Source: Paenibacillus chibensis
GTDB taxonomy: Bacteria; Bacillota; Bacilli; Paenibacillales; Paenibacillaceae
Direction of reading: 5' to 3'
DNA: 64,000 bases
NCBI RefSeq assembly: GCF_004001045.1
Contig: NZ_BIMK01000005.1
Span: 245,861 to 309,860, forward strand
Part shown: positions 54,397 to 62,556 of the stretch, piece by piece
How positions within the stretch are numbered: the stretch's first letter is position 1
Layout: each line of letters starts with the position of its first letter
Position numbers and translations under genes: made by a program
The notes under the pieces: generated by a model
Told to the model about the DNA's origin: nothing
What the model saw: only the letters and a program-made list of their open reading frames with translations
Database searches by the model: none

Positions 54397-54503
54397 TTCG
54401 ACATAATTCTACATAATTCGGTAAATACTTCTTTACAAATCTATCATTATTGCTTATTCTTTCATTAAACCAATATTTTCTACTTACAGATGGGGGTAAT
54501 TAC

Positions 54504-54848
54504 ATGTACCAAATTAATTACGATGCTGCACAAAACCGTCTTACTGTTAAAGTGTTCGAAATCACCAAAGACAACGTAGACAGCTACATCGCCGATTTCA
54601 CCAAATCGCTTGAGAGCGTGAAGCCTGGATTCATCGGCATGACCGACCTTAGCGAAGGCAAGCTGTTCACGATGGACGTTGCTGAAAAGTTGAGCCACCT
54701 CGGTCAGCTTTCCGTGGATCACGGTCTGACGAAGTGGGCTTACTATACCGGCTCGGCTGTATCCAAGCTGCAAATGAAGCGCATGTTCGGCGACGTGGTT
54801 GATTCCTTTGAGAAACTGGAAGATGCAGAAGCATTCTTGAAGAACTAA
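54504..54848 (+). CDS. STAS/SpoIIAA-like small protein
   Basis: 114 residues from the ATG at 54504 (GATGGGGG upstream). The pattern of short strands and helices (NRLTVKVFEITKDNVDSYIA, GFIGMTDLSEGKLFTMDVAE, KWAYYTGSAVSKLQMKRMFG, SFEKLEDAEAFLKN) resembles SpoIIAA-like/STAS-like proteins, often regulatory or lipid-binding. No catalytic motif is visible. It follows the NRPS by about 107 bp and is separated from the next gene by a perfect hairpin. Fold assignment is tentative. Confidence 0.65.
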   Translation: MYQINYDAAQNRLTVKVFEITKDNVDSYIADFTKSLESVKPGFIGMTDLSEGKLFTMDVAEKLSHLGQLSVDHGLTKWAYYTGSAVSKLQMKRMFGDVVDSFEKLEDAEAFLKN

Positions 54849-54861
54849 TCTATAAAATTCA

Positions 54862-54895
54862 CTGCACCCGGTGTCTTCAGACACCGGGTGCAGTC
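54862..54895. terminator. Perfect 15-bp hairpin between the STAS-like and MCP genes
   Basis: ACTGCACCCGGTGTC, TTCA loop, GACACCGGGTGCAGT. It lacks a T tract on the plus strand, so it may act as an mRNA-end stabiliser, partial terminator or processing site. Confidence 0.6.
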
Positions 54896-54919
54896 AGATA
54901 GGTGGAGTGGAGAAACACC

Positions 54920-56194
54920 ATGAAAGACAAGCATCTGAGCTTACATAAATCGTATAAGAAAATGGGCTTGCAGGGTGCGGGATTGTTCTCGGGGGCGGTC
55001 CTGGTCATCAATATCGTTTGTTTTTTACTCGGGCTTCCCGTATACGCGGGATTGATCATCAGCTTGGTGCTGACCGTTCCTGCAGGCTATGGCATTGCGA
55101 TGTGGCTGCTGCGCTCAGCCCGGTCCAACCAGGGCGCCAGCAATGAGGCTGCGCTGAATGCGTTGCACGTGTATAACGAACATAGCGGCCAAATGAGCGC
55201 TCCGCAAGACATGCAGCATAACCAAGAGTTGTCGGAGCAAGTGAGCTCCCATATTTCGAAAATCGCGAGTACGATCGAGGAAGTCAAAGGAAGCGCGGAA
55301 ATGGGCTTTTACGTCTCCGATATGATCAAGGAGGCGACTCTCGGCGTGACCGCGGATTCCAATGAGCAGACGGAAATGATCCGGATCAGTTCCAGCACGG
55401 TCAGCGACGTTGTCGGAGCGATCCGGCATATTTCCGGGAGCGCGGATGAGGCTGCCGAGGCAGCGAATGAATCATCCGACAAGGCAACAAAGGGGCAGGA
55501 ATCCATTCTGCAGGCGATTGAGCGAATGGAAGAGGCGAATACAACGGTTCACTCCCTGGTTCATATTATGAGCCGGTTGGATGAAAGCTCGCGTAAAGTC
55601 GTTTCGTTCGTATCCATTATCCGGGAAATTGCCGAACAGACCCATCTCCTTGCCTTGAATGCGGCGATCGAGGCGGCTCGTTTCGGCGACGAGGGACGAG
55701 GCTTCTCGGTCATCGCCAGCGAAGTGCGCAGTCTTGCCGAACAGTCCTCGCAATCGGCCAAGCAGGTCACGCAGGTCGTATCGGATATTCTGAAAGAAAC
55801 GGTGCAGGCGGTCAGCTCAACCAAGGAAGTAGCCGGTCAGGTGGATGAAGGGCTTAGAGTCGTAAACGAAGCCGGGGATTCCTTTGAGTTCATCAAGCTG
55901 TCCATCGGCGAAGTGGCGGGTCAAATGCAGGAGGTGTCCTCTTCGGTTGAGGAAATCGCCGCAGGCGCGGAACAGTTGGTCGTGGCCATGCAAAAGACGG
56001 AGCAAATCGCCGTCAAGACAACTTCGGAAATGAACAATGTAACGCAAGCTGTGGAAGAGCATCATGCGATCATGCAGCAGATTTCCAGCGCGACCGAAAC
56101 GCTAAACGGGCTTTCGGACGAGCTCGGAGTGATTTTGAACCAGTATCGCGAAATTCTGCATGAGTCTGAGGAAGCGGCTCCTCTGGCCAATTAA
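54920..56194 (+). CDS. Methyl-accepting chemotaxis-type protein without ligand-binding domain
   Basis: 424 residues from the ATG at 54920. Two close membrane helices (about 18-66: [39 protein letters not shown]) with a tiny external loop, then a long coiled coil and the MCP signalling tip [40 protein letters not shown]. No HAMP or periplasmic sensor domain is visible, and the tip has His where Asn is usual (EQTN). It probably senses an intracellular or membrane cue. Co-oriented with the NRPS and separated by a hairpin. Confidence 0.88.
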   Translation: MKDKHLSLHKSYKKMGLQGAGLFSGAVLVINIVCFLLGLPVYAGLIISLVLTVPAGYGIAMWLLRSARSNQGASNEAALNALHVYNEHSGQMSAPQDMQHNQELSEQVSSHISKIASTIEEVKGSAEMGFYVSDMIKEATLGVTADSNEQTEMIRISSSTVSDVVGAIRHISGSADEAAEAANESSDKATKGQESILQAIERMEEANTTVHSLVHIMSRLDESSRKVVSFVSIIREIAEQTHLLALNAAIEAARFGDEGRGFSVIASEVRSLAEQSSQSAKQVTQVVSDILKETVQAVSSTKEVAGQVDEGLRVVNEAGDSFEFIKLSIGEVAGQMQEVSSSVEEIAAGAEQLVVAMQKTEQIAVKTTSEMNNVTQAVEEHHAIMQQISSATETLNGLSDELGVILNQYREILHESEEAAPLAN

Positions 56195-56217
56195 CAAGCA
56201 ACCGCGTAATCCAAGGG

Positions 56218-56266
56218 ACAGGCGACTTTGCACCGATTTGAGCGGGCGCAGGGCCGCCTGTTTCGC
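56218..56266 (+). terminator. Terminator-like inverted repeat after the MCP gene
   Basis: ACAGGCG (56218-56224) pairs with CGCCTGT (56255-56261), followed by TTCGCTTTC. The loop is long. Confidence 0.5.
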
Positions 56267-56320
56267 TTTCTTATTTATGGGGCGAAAAGAAGCATCCGGC
56301 CGAATATGTCCGCTGCAGCG

Positions 56321-57754
56321 TCAGAAATTCGGTCCGCTGACGCCGTCCTCGACGACCGGATCCCTCTGGCTTGAGGAATCGCCGCCATCCGATTCTCCGG
56401 AATGAACCGCGATGAGGCGGTTCTGGGGGCGATAGGTATCGCGGGAAATCCGTTTGCGTTCAACCACTTCCCCGTTGACCTTTTTAACCTGGTAGGTCTC
56501 AACGATATAGCCCGGTTTACCCTCCTGCAGCACTTCCTGAGCGCCGACCGGAACGTCTTTGTTCTGCACGAACTTATCGGTTACGGCCAGCGTTTCGACG
56601 GTGCGGGATTCAACGGAATATTCGACGTTCTTCGGAAACGTGCCGAAAAACTTGACGGTCAGCGTATTGTCTTCCACCTGCGCCCGGATGATGAGTGTTT
56701 TGCCTGTCGTATTTTTAAACCGGAAATTGATGGAGCCTTCCGCAAAGGTCGCATCCTGGCCCTTCGGCAAATAGCTGACCGGCAGCGAATGATTCCGCCG
56801 CTCAACGATTTGAAGCCCGGTACGGAGCGCAGCGTTATATACGGTGCTCGACACCTGGCAGATGCCGCCTCCGATGCCAGGAACCAGCTTGCCGTTCAAG
56901 ATGACCGGTGCTTCACGGAATCCGTACTTTTCCTCGGCTTTGGCGATAACCTTGGCGTAATCGAACAAATCCCCTGGCTTCAGCACCATGCCGTCCATGG
57001 CTTGGGCTGCCGAGCTTACATTGTAAGCACGCCCGGCAGCGCTAGTGCCAAGACTGGTGCTGAATTCGATGATTTTGCGTTCGACGCCTTCGGTCTTCAG
57101 GCTGCTCACGGTTATCTCCGGATTCAATGTATATAAAGGAAGCTTTACAGTGACAGGCTTTGCGGAATTCTGCGGATCGGGAAAGTTCTTGGGAATCTGT
57201 GCGGTCATGGATTGAATGAACGTCTCCCAGTCAATCCGAAGCACGGATATTTCCGGCGTGTATACAATCTTGTCGTTATCGGTGATGCGGCGGGTGGCAT
57301 TCGCGGGCTTGCCGAACTGCTTTTCTTCCCAGGCAGGCCCGAAGCGCTGCTTGATCAGGGAGGTGTTCCAGTGCGGCGTGATGCTCCATTCCTTGGAAAT
57401 CTGGCGGCGAGCCTTTATGCGCTCGCTCCAGCTGCCTTCATAGAGGGCGGATACCGCGCTGCGAAAAGCGTCAGCATCAAACGTGATGCCGGCACCCTTA
57501 AGGGGGATCGTCACATCCGGCATTGCGCGGCCTTCCACGGAAAGAGTCAGAGGCCGCTGCTCCAGCTCATGCAGCTTGGCATCCAGCTCCCGCAGCACTT
57601 CATCTTTCTTGTTCCCGCCCACATCCCAGCCGCCTACGCTCACATGCTTGGGGATTGTGGTATCGCTGATATAGAGATGAATCCACCCGGCGGTAACGGA
57701 ACCGATCAGCACGAAACTGGCGATAATGATCAGCGTTAAATGAACTTTTTTCAT
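56321..57754 (-). CDS. VanW-family protein with G5 domain (YoaR-like)
   Basis: 477 residues from the ATG at 57754 (AGGTGGGAG upstream; a GTG at 57763 overlaps that SD). N-terminal helix (LTLIIIASFVLIGSVTAGW), a peptidoglycan-binding-like region, then the VanW domain (GRAYNVSSAAQAMDGMVLKP, GFREAPVILNGKLVPGIGGG, ICQVSSTVYNAALRTG), and a G5 domain near 385-460 (VPVGAQEVLQEGKPGYIVET). Firmicute homologues are cell-wall proteins of unclear function; not evidence of vancomycin resistance. The WalR box in its upstream region is consistent with a wall role. Confidence 0.87.
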   Translation of the reverse strand: MKKVHLTLIIIASFVLIGSVTAGWIHLYISDTTIPKHVSVGGWDVGGNKKDEVLRELDAKLHELEQRPLTLSVEGRAMPDVTIPLKGAGITFDADAFRSAVSALYEGSWSERIKARRQISKEWSITPHWNTSLIKQRFGPAWEEKQFGKPANATRRITDNDKIVYTPEISVLRIDWETFIQSMTAQIPKNFPDPQNSAKPVTVKLPLYTLNPEITVSSLKTEGVERKIIEFSTSLGTSAAGRAYNVSSAAQAMDGMVLKPGDLFDYAKVIAKAEEKYGFREAPVILNGKLVPGIGGGICQVSSTVYNAALRTGLQIVERRNHSLPVSYLPKGQDATFAEGSINFRFKNTTGKTLIIRAQVEDNTLTVKFFGTFPKNVEYSVESRTVETLAVTDKFVQNKDVPVGAQEVLQEGKPGYIVETYQVKKVNGEVVERKRISRDTYRPQNRLIAVHSGESDGGDSSSQRDPVVEDGVSGPNF

Positions 57755-57846
57755 GGCTCCCACCTTTTTCGCTTCTTATTAAACGGAGTTGAGTCTATTT
57801 TTCATATATATGTAAAAGAATTGGGAAAATTTCAGGTACTCAAAAG

Positions 57847-57863
57847 GTAACAAATTTGTTACA
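57847..57863 (-). promoter_or_regulatory. WalR-type box between the VanW gene and ftsE
   Basis: On the minus strand TGTAAC, AAATT, TGTTAC, an exact match to TGTWAH-N5-TGTWAH. The same bases form a perfect 16-bp palindrome (GTAACAAATTTGTTAC, 57847-57862). Located about 95 bp before the VanW gene and 100 bp before ftsE, so it could act on either. Confidence 0.6.
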
Positions 57864-57963
57864 ATAAAAAACATCGTGATGATTTCTAAAGTTTTTTAAA
57901 GGAATTAGCTGGAACGTGTCGAAATCATAATGGCTAATTATGTAATTAGGAAGTGATAATGAA

Positions 57964-58650
57964 GTGATTGAAATGCAGGATGTGTGGAAGACCTATCCGA
58001 ATGGAACCCATGCGCTTCAAGGGGTATCCGTCAAAATTGACCGTAATGAATTTGTATATGTCGTCGGCCCGTCCGGCGCAGGTAAATCGACATTCATGAA
58101 GCTCATTTACAGGGAAGAAGTCCCGACGAAGGGCCAGATCTCCGTAAACGGGTTTAATATAGGCAAGCTGAAGCAGCGCAAAATTCCTTACGTCAGACGC
58201 AATATCGGCGTTATTTTTCAGGATTTCCGACTTCTGCCCAGGCTGACTGCCTATGAAAACGTCGCTTTTGCCATGGAAGTCATTGAAGCCCCGAAACGGC
58301 AAATGAAAAAACGCGTGATGGAAGTGCTGGATCTGGTTGGCCTCAAGGCCAAAGCTAACCGTCAGCCGGCTCAGCTCTCCGGGGGAGAGCAGCAGCGCAT
58401 CGCCATTGCACGCGCCATCGTCAACAACCCCTCCGTTATTATTGCGGACGAGCCTACAGGCAACCTGGACCCCGAAACCTCGTGGGGGATCATGCAGCTG
58501 CTCGATGAAATCAATTTCCGCGGAACGACCATTGTCATGGCCACCCACAACAAGGACATTGTCAATACGATGCGCAAACGCGTTATCGCCATCGAACAGG
58601 GCAACATTGTTCGCGACCAGCTGAGAGGAGAGTACGGATATGACTTTTAA
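57964..58650 (+). CDS. ftsE: Cell-division ABC transporter ATPase FtsE
   Basis: 228 residues, start GTG with AGGAAGTGAT upstream. Walker A VGPSGAGKSTFMKLIY, Q-loop VIFQDFRLLPRLTAYENVAF, signature LSGGEQQRIAIARAI, Walker B VIIADEPTGNLDP. It controls peptidoglycan hydrolases through FtsX. Overlaps ftsX by 11 bp. Confidence 0.97.
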   Translation: MIEMQDVWKTYPNGTHALQGVSVKIDRNEFVYVVGPSGAGKSTFMKLIYREEVPTKGQISVNGFNIGKLKQRKIPYVRRNIGVIFQDFRLLPRLTAYENVAFAMEVIEAPKRQMKKRVMEVLDLVGLKAKANRQPAQLSGGEQQRIAIARAIVNNPSVIIADEPTGNLDPETSWGIMQLLDEINFRGTTIVMATHNKDIVNTMRKRVIAIEQGNIVRDQLRGEYGYDF

Positions 58651-59554
58651 CACCTTCTTGCGGCATTTGCGGGAAGGAGCGAAGAACGTATTCCGCAACG
58701 GCTGGATGTCCGTGGCATCCATTGTATCCATTATCGTATCTCTATTCATTTTGGGCGTATTTATTCTGCTTGTACTGAATGTCAATGCCTTGGCCGACAA
58801 AGCGGACAAGCAGGTGCAGATTCGGGCATACCTCAACCTGAACGTGGACCAGAAGCTCCGTGAGACGGTGCAGAAAGAAATCGCCGCCATGCCTGAGGTC
58901 AGCAAAATCGATTTTATTTCCAAGGAGCAGGGACTTGAGGACTTCCGCAAAAGCATGGGCGAAGAGGGCAAGGACTTGCTTGATGGCTTCGACAAGGACA
59001 ATAATCCGCTGCCGGACGCGTTCAAGATCGAAGTGTATGAACCTACGACTGTTCCTTTCGTAGCGAAGAAAATCGAGGCGCTCAACACCAGCCATGCCGA
59101 TGAGCAGCCGATCATGAAGGTGAAGTACGGGAAGGGCACGATTGAGACCTTGTTTAAGGTGACGCGTGCGGTACGGAATATCGGGTTCATTTTCGTTGCG
59201 GGCCTTGCCCTCATGTCGATGTTCCTGATCTCGAATACGATCCGGGTAACCATTCTCGCGCGGCGCAGGGAAATCGGCATCATGAAGCTGGTGGGGGCAA
59301 CCAACACCTTTATCCGCTGGCCGTTTTTCGTGGAGGGCACGCTGATCGGCCTGATCGGCTCCCTGATTACGGTCGCGATACTGTTTGTAGGCTACGATCG
59401 CCTGGCGGCTTCCGTCGGATCGGATATTTCGCTGCAAATGTCGCTGCTGCCGGTAAACGAGCTGTGGCAGTGGGGCGGACTCCTGTTGGTTCTCGGCGTG
59501 CTCATCGGAATGTGGGGAACGACCCTCTCTATTCGCAAATTTTTGAAGGTATAG
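58640..59554 (+). CDS. ftsX: Cell-division ABC transporter permease FtsX
   Basis: 304 residues. Four membrane helices (near 22-45, 170-195, 225-250, 270-295) with a large extracellular loop between the first two, where a hydrolase partner would dock. Conserved C-terminal part RREIGIMKLVGATNTFIRWP. The hydrolase two steps downstream is the obvious partner. Confidence 0.96.
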   Translation: MTFNTFLRHLREGAKNVFRNGWMSVASIVSIIVSLFILGVFILLVLNVNALADKADKQVQIRAYLNLNVDQKLRETVQKEIAAMPEVSKIDFISKEQGLEDFRKSMGEEGKDLLDGFDKDNNPLPDAFKIEVYEPTTVPFVAKKIEALNTSHADEQPIMKVKYGKGTIETLFKVTRAVRNIGFIFVAGLALMSMFLISNTIRVTILARRREIGIMKLVGATNTFIRWPFFVEGTLIGLIGSLITVAILFVGYDRLAASVGSDISLQMSLLPVNELWQWGGLLLVLGVLIGMWGTTLSIRKFLKV

Positions 59555-59630
59555 ATCAATCACGCAATTTGTTGCTATGTCGGGATGACTCCATACGGAA
59601 AATTATTTGGAAAAGGATGGGGAGCGCAAG

Positions 59631-60908
59631 TTGAAAAAGATAGCGACTGTACTGGCCGTCGTATTGCTGGCGGCTGCTGTAATCCAGCCCTCCGAGGGCT
59701 ATGCCAAGAAAAGAACGGTCGATCAGATCGAGCATGAGCTGAATCTCCTGCAGAAGCAGGCGCAGGCCGCCAAAGCGCAAAAGGAAAAGGCGGATTCGCA
59801 AAAGCAGGAAGCGCAGCATTACAAAAACAAAACAACGCAAAATTTGCAATATGTGCTTGACCAGATCGATCAGGTCAGCAACAAGATGGCCGGGATCACG
59901 GTTCAAATTGACGAAACGCAGGACAAGCTCCAGGAGACGGCGACCGCGCTGGATGCTGCGGAGGATCGGATCCAGTCCCGGGAGAAGCTGCTGGAATCCC
60001 GCGTCAGATTGATGTATACCGACGGCAGCGTTTCTTATCTCGAAGTGCTTATGTCCTCGACGAGCTTCTCGGATTTCCTGGAGCGGGCAGACTCGCTCAA
60101 GAACTTTGTCGATCAGGATAAAGATCTGTTGGAGCAGCATAAGAAGGATAAGGCACTCGTGCTGGATAAGAAGAAAGAACTCGAAGGACAGTATGCCAAG
60201 GCGAAGGATCTTTACGCTGAAATGGAGAACCAAAGGGCAATCCTGGATGAGAACGAGAAGCAGAAGGAAATCCTTATCGCCAAGTACGATCAGCAGATCG
60301 AGGATTCCGATGATATCAGCGAAGAGCAGAATGCGATGCTCGTAAGCCTGGTAAGCAAACGTTCCGCCCTGCAGCAGGAGAAAAACAAGCTGAAGGCGGA
60401 AGAAGCGGCTAAACGCGCGGCTGCGGCCAAAGCGGCTGCGGCGAAGAAAGCAGCGGCCGCGAAGAAAAGCGGGAAAACCTCCGTTGCCAGCTCCGGCGGC
60501 TTTAGCGGCAACGGCGGCCCGCTGTACATGCCGGTCAGCGGAGCCCGCATATCCTCAGGTTTCGGACGAAGAGTTCATCCGGTAACGGGTGAGGTCGGCA
60601 AAATGCATACAGGCGTCGATTTGGCGGTTCCCCAAGGAACGCCTATCCACGCGGCAGATGATGGAACGGTAACGCTTGCTGAATGGTGGAGCGGGTACGG
60701 CAACTGTGTTATTATCGATCATGGAGGCGGTATGTGGACGTTATATGGCCATATCCGCAACGGCGGGATCAAGGTGAAGGTTGGCGATCATGTCAGCCGC
60801 GGCCAGGTGATCGCGGAATCCGGAGCGACAGGACAGGTTACAGGTCCCCATCTGCATTTCGAGGTGCGTCAGAACGGTACCGCCGTGGATCCAATGCCAT
60901 ATTTGTAG
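59631..60908 (+). CDS. Secreted coiled-coil M23 peptidoglycan endopeptidase (EnvC/PcsB-type FtsEX partner)
   Basis: 425 residues from the TTG at 59631 (GGGGAG 6 bp upstream). Signal peptide (TVLAVVLLAAAVIQPSEGYA), then two long coiled coils (about 30-270) with an Ala/Lys-rich linker (AAAAKAAAAKKAAAAKK), then a C-terminal LytM/M23 domain. Zinc-binding residues are intact: KMHTGVDLAVPQG (H-x3-D) and PHLHFEVRQNG (H-x-H). This is the arrangement of FtsEX-activated hydrolases. Unlike EnvC, which lacks metal ligands, this one should be active itself. Confidence 0.9.
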   Translation: MKKIATVLAVVLLAAAVIQPSEGYAKKRTVDQIEHELNLLQKQAQAAKAQKEKADSQKQEAQHYKNKTTQNLQYVLDQIDQVSNKMAGITVQIDETQDKLQETATALDAAEDRIQSREKLLESRVRLMYTDGSVSYLEVLMSSTSFSDFLERADSLKNFVDQDKDLLEQHKKDKALVLDKKKELEGQYAKAKDLYAEMENQRAILDENEKQKEILIAKYDQQIEDSDDISEEQNAMLVSLVSKRSALQQEKNKLKAEEAAKRAAAAKAAAAKKAAAAKKSGKTSVASSGGFSGNGGPLYMPVSGARISSGFGRRVHPVTGEVGKMHTGVDLAVPQGTPIHAADDGTVTLAEWWSGYGNCVIIDHGGGMWTLYGHIRNGGIKVKVGDHVSRGQVIAESGATGQVTGPHLHFEVRQNGTAVDPMPYL

Positions 60909-61002
60909 GCGTATAAATATTCCGTACAAGCTGGACATATACTAGAGTGGTTGGAACTGGTACTGATAGGCTTGACCGGAGAATAAAAGGCGGTGATCAC
61001 AC

Positions 61003-62463
61003 TTGAAAAAACGTACGGTCGTGTTGTTGGTGCTTCTGGCAATGCTTGGCGGAAGCGTGCTGACGCTGGCATTGACGGGTTCGAGCTTTGCTACCCAGGC
61101 AACGACGGGTGAAGGCTTGCTTGCGAGCGTATCGAGCGGCCTGAAGCAGGACGAAGCGAAAAAAATCGGTACAGCTCTGGATCTCATCCAGTCGAATTAC
61201 TATCAGGATGTGGACCGCAGCAAATTGGTGGATGGAGCGATCAACGGGATGATGCAGTCCCTGGATGATCCTTATTCCTCCTATATGGGCAAGAAAACGG
61301 CCGAAGAGTTCGAGGAAACGATCGAGGGCTCTTTCAGCGGCATCGGCGCCGAAGTATCCTCCGAGGACGGCAACGTTGTCGTGGTATCCCCGATCAAAGG
61401 CTCCCCGGCTGAAAAGGCAGGGATCCGGGCTAAGGATGTCATTTTGACCGTGAACGGCGAGTCGCTGCACGGACTGGAGCTGAATGATGCGGTAGCCAAA
61501 ATCCGCGGCCCCAAAGGCAGCGAAGCGAAATTGACCATCAAGCGCAGCGGTTCGGCGGCTCCGATCGAATACACCATTGTCCGCGCGGATGTGGATTTGG
61601 AAACGGTGAAAGCACATATGGAGCCCGGTAAAGTCGGGGTCATTGAGATTACCCAATTCTCCCAGAATACGGGTGAGCGCTTCAAACAAGAGCTGTCCAA
61701 ACTCGAAAAAGAGGGCATGGAAGGCCTCGTGATCGATGTGCGGAACGATCCGGGCGGCGTGCTGTCGGTCGTGATTGATATCGCCGAACAGTTCGTGCCG
61801 AAAGGCAAAGTGATTGTTCAAGTGGAGGATAAAAATCAGAAACGCGAGCAAACCTTGTCCAAAGGCAGCGGAAAGTCCTATCCGGTGGCTCTGCTCATGA
61901 ATAAAGGCAGCGCCAGCGCTTCGGAAATTCTGGCCGGGGCACTCCAGCAATCGGCGGGAGCGAAGCTGCTGGGCGAGAATTCGTTCGGTAAGGGCACCGT
62001 GCAAACGAGCTTCAACAAGCAGTTCGGAGACGGAAGCCTGCTGAAGATTACGATTGCCAAATGGCTGACGCCAAACGGAAGCTGGATTCACAAAAAAGGC
62101 ATCAAGCCGGATATAGCAGTGGCTCAGCCGGATTATTATTCGGTCGCCCCGATCAATAAAGACACAACCTTGAAATACAACATGAACAATACGGATATCA
62201 AGAGCGCACAAACGATGCTGGATGCCCTCGGCTACAAACCGGGACGCAAAGACGGCTTCTTCGACCAGAAGACCGTAACGGCGGTGAAATCGTTCCAGAA
62301 AGCACAGAAGCTGAGCGAAAGCGGCAATGTTGACGCGAAGACGGCGGAAGCTCTGGAGACGGCGCTGATCAAGCATATACGCGATCCGAAAAACGATAAC
62401 CAGCTGAAAGCGGGGATCGCCGAGGTTCAGAAGGAAATCGCGGCATCCGCGGCGAATCATTAA
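61003..62463 (+). CDS. Carboxy-terminal processing protease (S41, CtpA/CtpB type)
   Basis: 486 residues, start TTG with AAAGGCGGTGA upstream. Signal/anchor helix (VVLLVLLAMLGGSVLTLAL), PDZ domain (about 115-200: GSPAEKAGIRAKDVILTVNG), then S41 protease with Ser in MNKGSASASEILAGAL and Lys in GENSFGKGTVQTSFNKQF, and a C-terminal peptidoglycan-binding domain (SAQTMLDALGYKPGRKDGFF, TAVKSFQKAQKL). Same position as ctpB after ftsEX in Bacillus subtilis. Confidence 0.94.
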   Translation: MKKRTVVLLVLLAMLGGSVLTLALTGSSFATQATTGEGLLASVSSGLKQDEAKKIGTALDLIQSNYYQDVDRSKLVDGAINGMMQSLDDPYSSYMGKKTAEEFEETIEGSFSGIGAEVSSEDGNVVVVSPIKGSPAEKAGIRAKDVILTVNGESLHGLELNDAVAKIRGPKGSEAKLTIKRSGSAAPIEYTIVRADVDLETVKAHMEPGKVGVIEITQFSQNTGERFKQELSKLEKEGMEGLVIDVRNDPGGVLSVVIDIAEQFVPKGKVIVQVEDKNQKREQTLSKGSGKSYPVALLMNKGSASASEILAGALQQSAGAKLLGENSFGKGTVQTSFNKQFGDGSLLKITIAKWLTPNGSWIHKKGIKPDIAVAQPDYYSVAPINKDTTLKYNMNNTDIKSAQTMLDALGYKPGRKDGFFDQKTVTAVKSFQKAQKLSESGNVDAKTAEALETALIKHIRDPKNDNQLKAGIAEVQKEIAASAANH

Positions 62464-62488
62464 GAAGGCTCCTTGAGCCTTCTTTTTT
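62462..62488 (+). terminator. Terminator after the S41 protease gene
   Basis: AAGAAGGCT (62462-62470, starting in the stop codon), CCTTG loop, AGCCTTCTT (62476-62484), then T residues. minJ therefore probably depends on read-through or its own promoter in the 70-bp remainder. Confidence 0.85.
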
Positions 62489-62556
62489 CTTGACTTCAAT
62501 CCGTTGTGAATTGCTGCATGTCTAAACGTTCGATCTGGGAAGGAGAGTGACATGAC

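Noticed and set aside
56321..57754. Vancomycin resistance gene
   Set aside because: VanW-domain proteins with G5 domains are general Firmicute wall proteins; no vanHAX-type genes are present.
57946..59340. 464-residue antisense frame over ftsE/ftsX
   Set aside because: Ser/Phe-rich shadow, no start signal; ftsE and ftsX are unambiguous.
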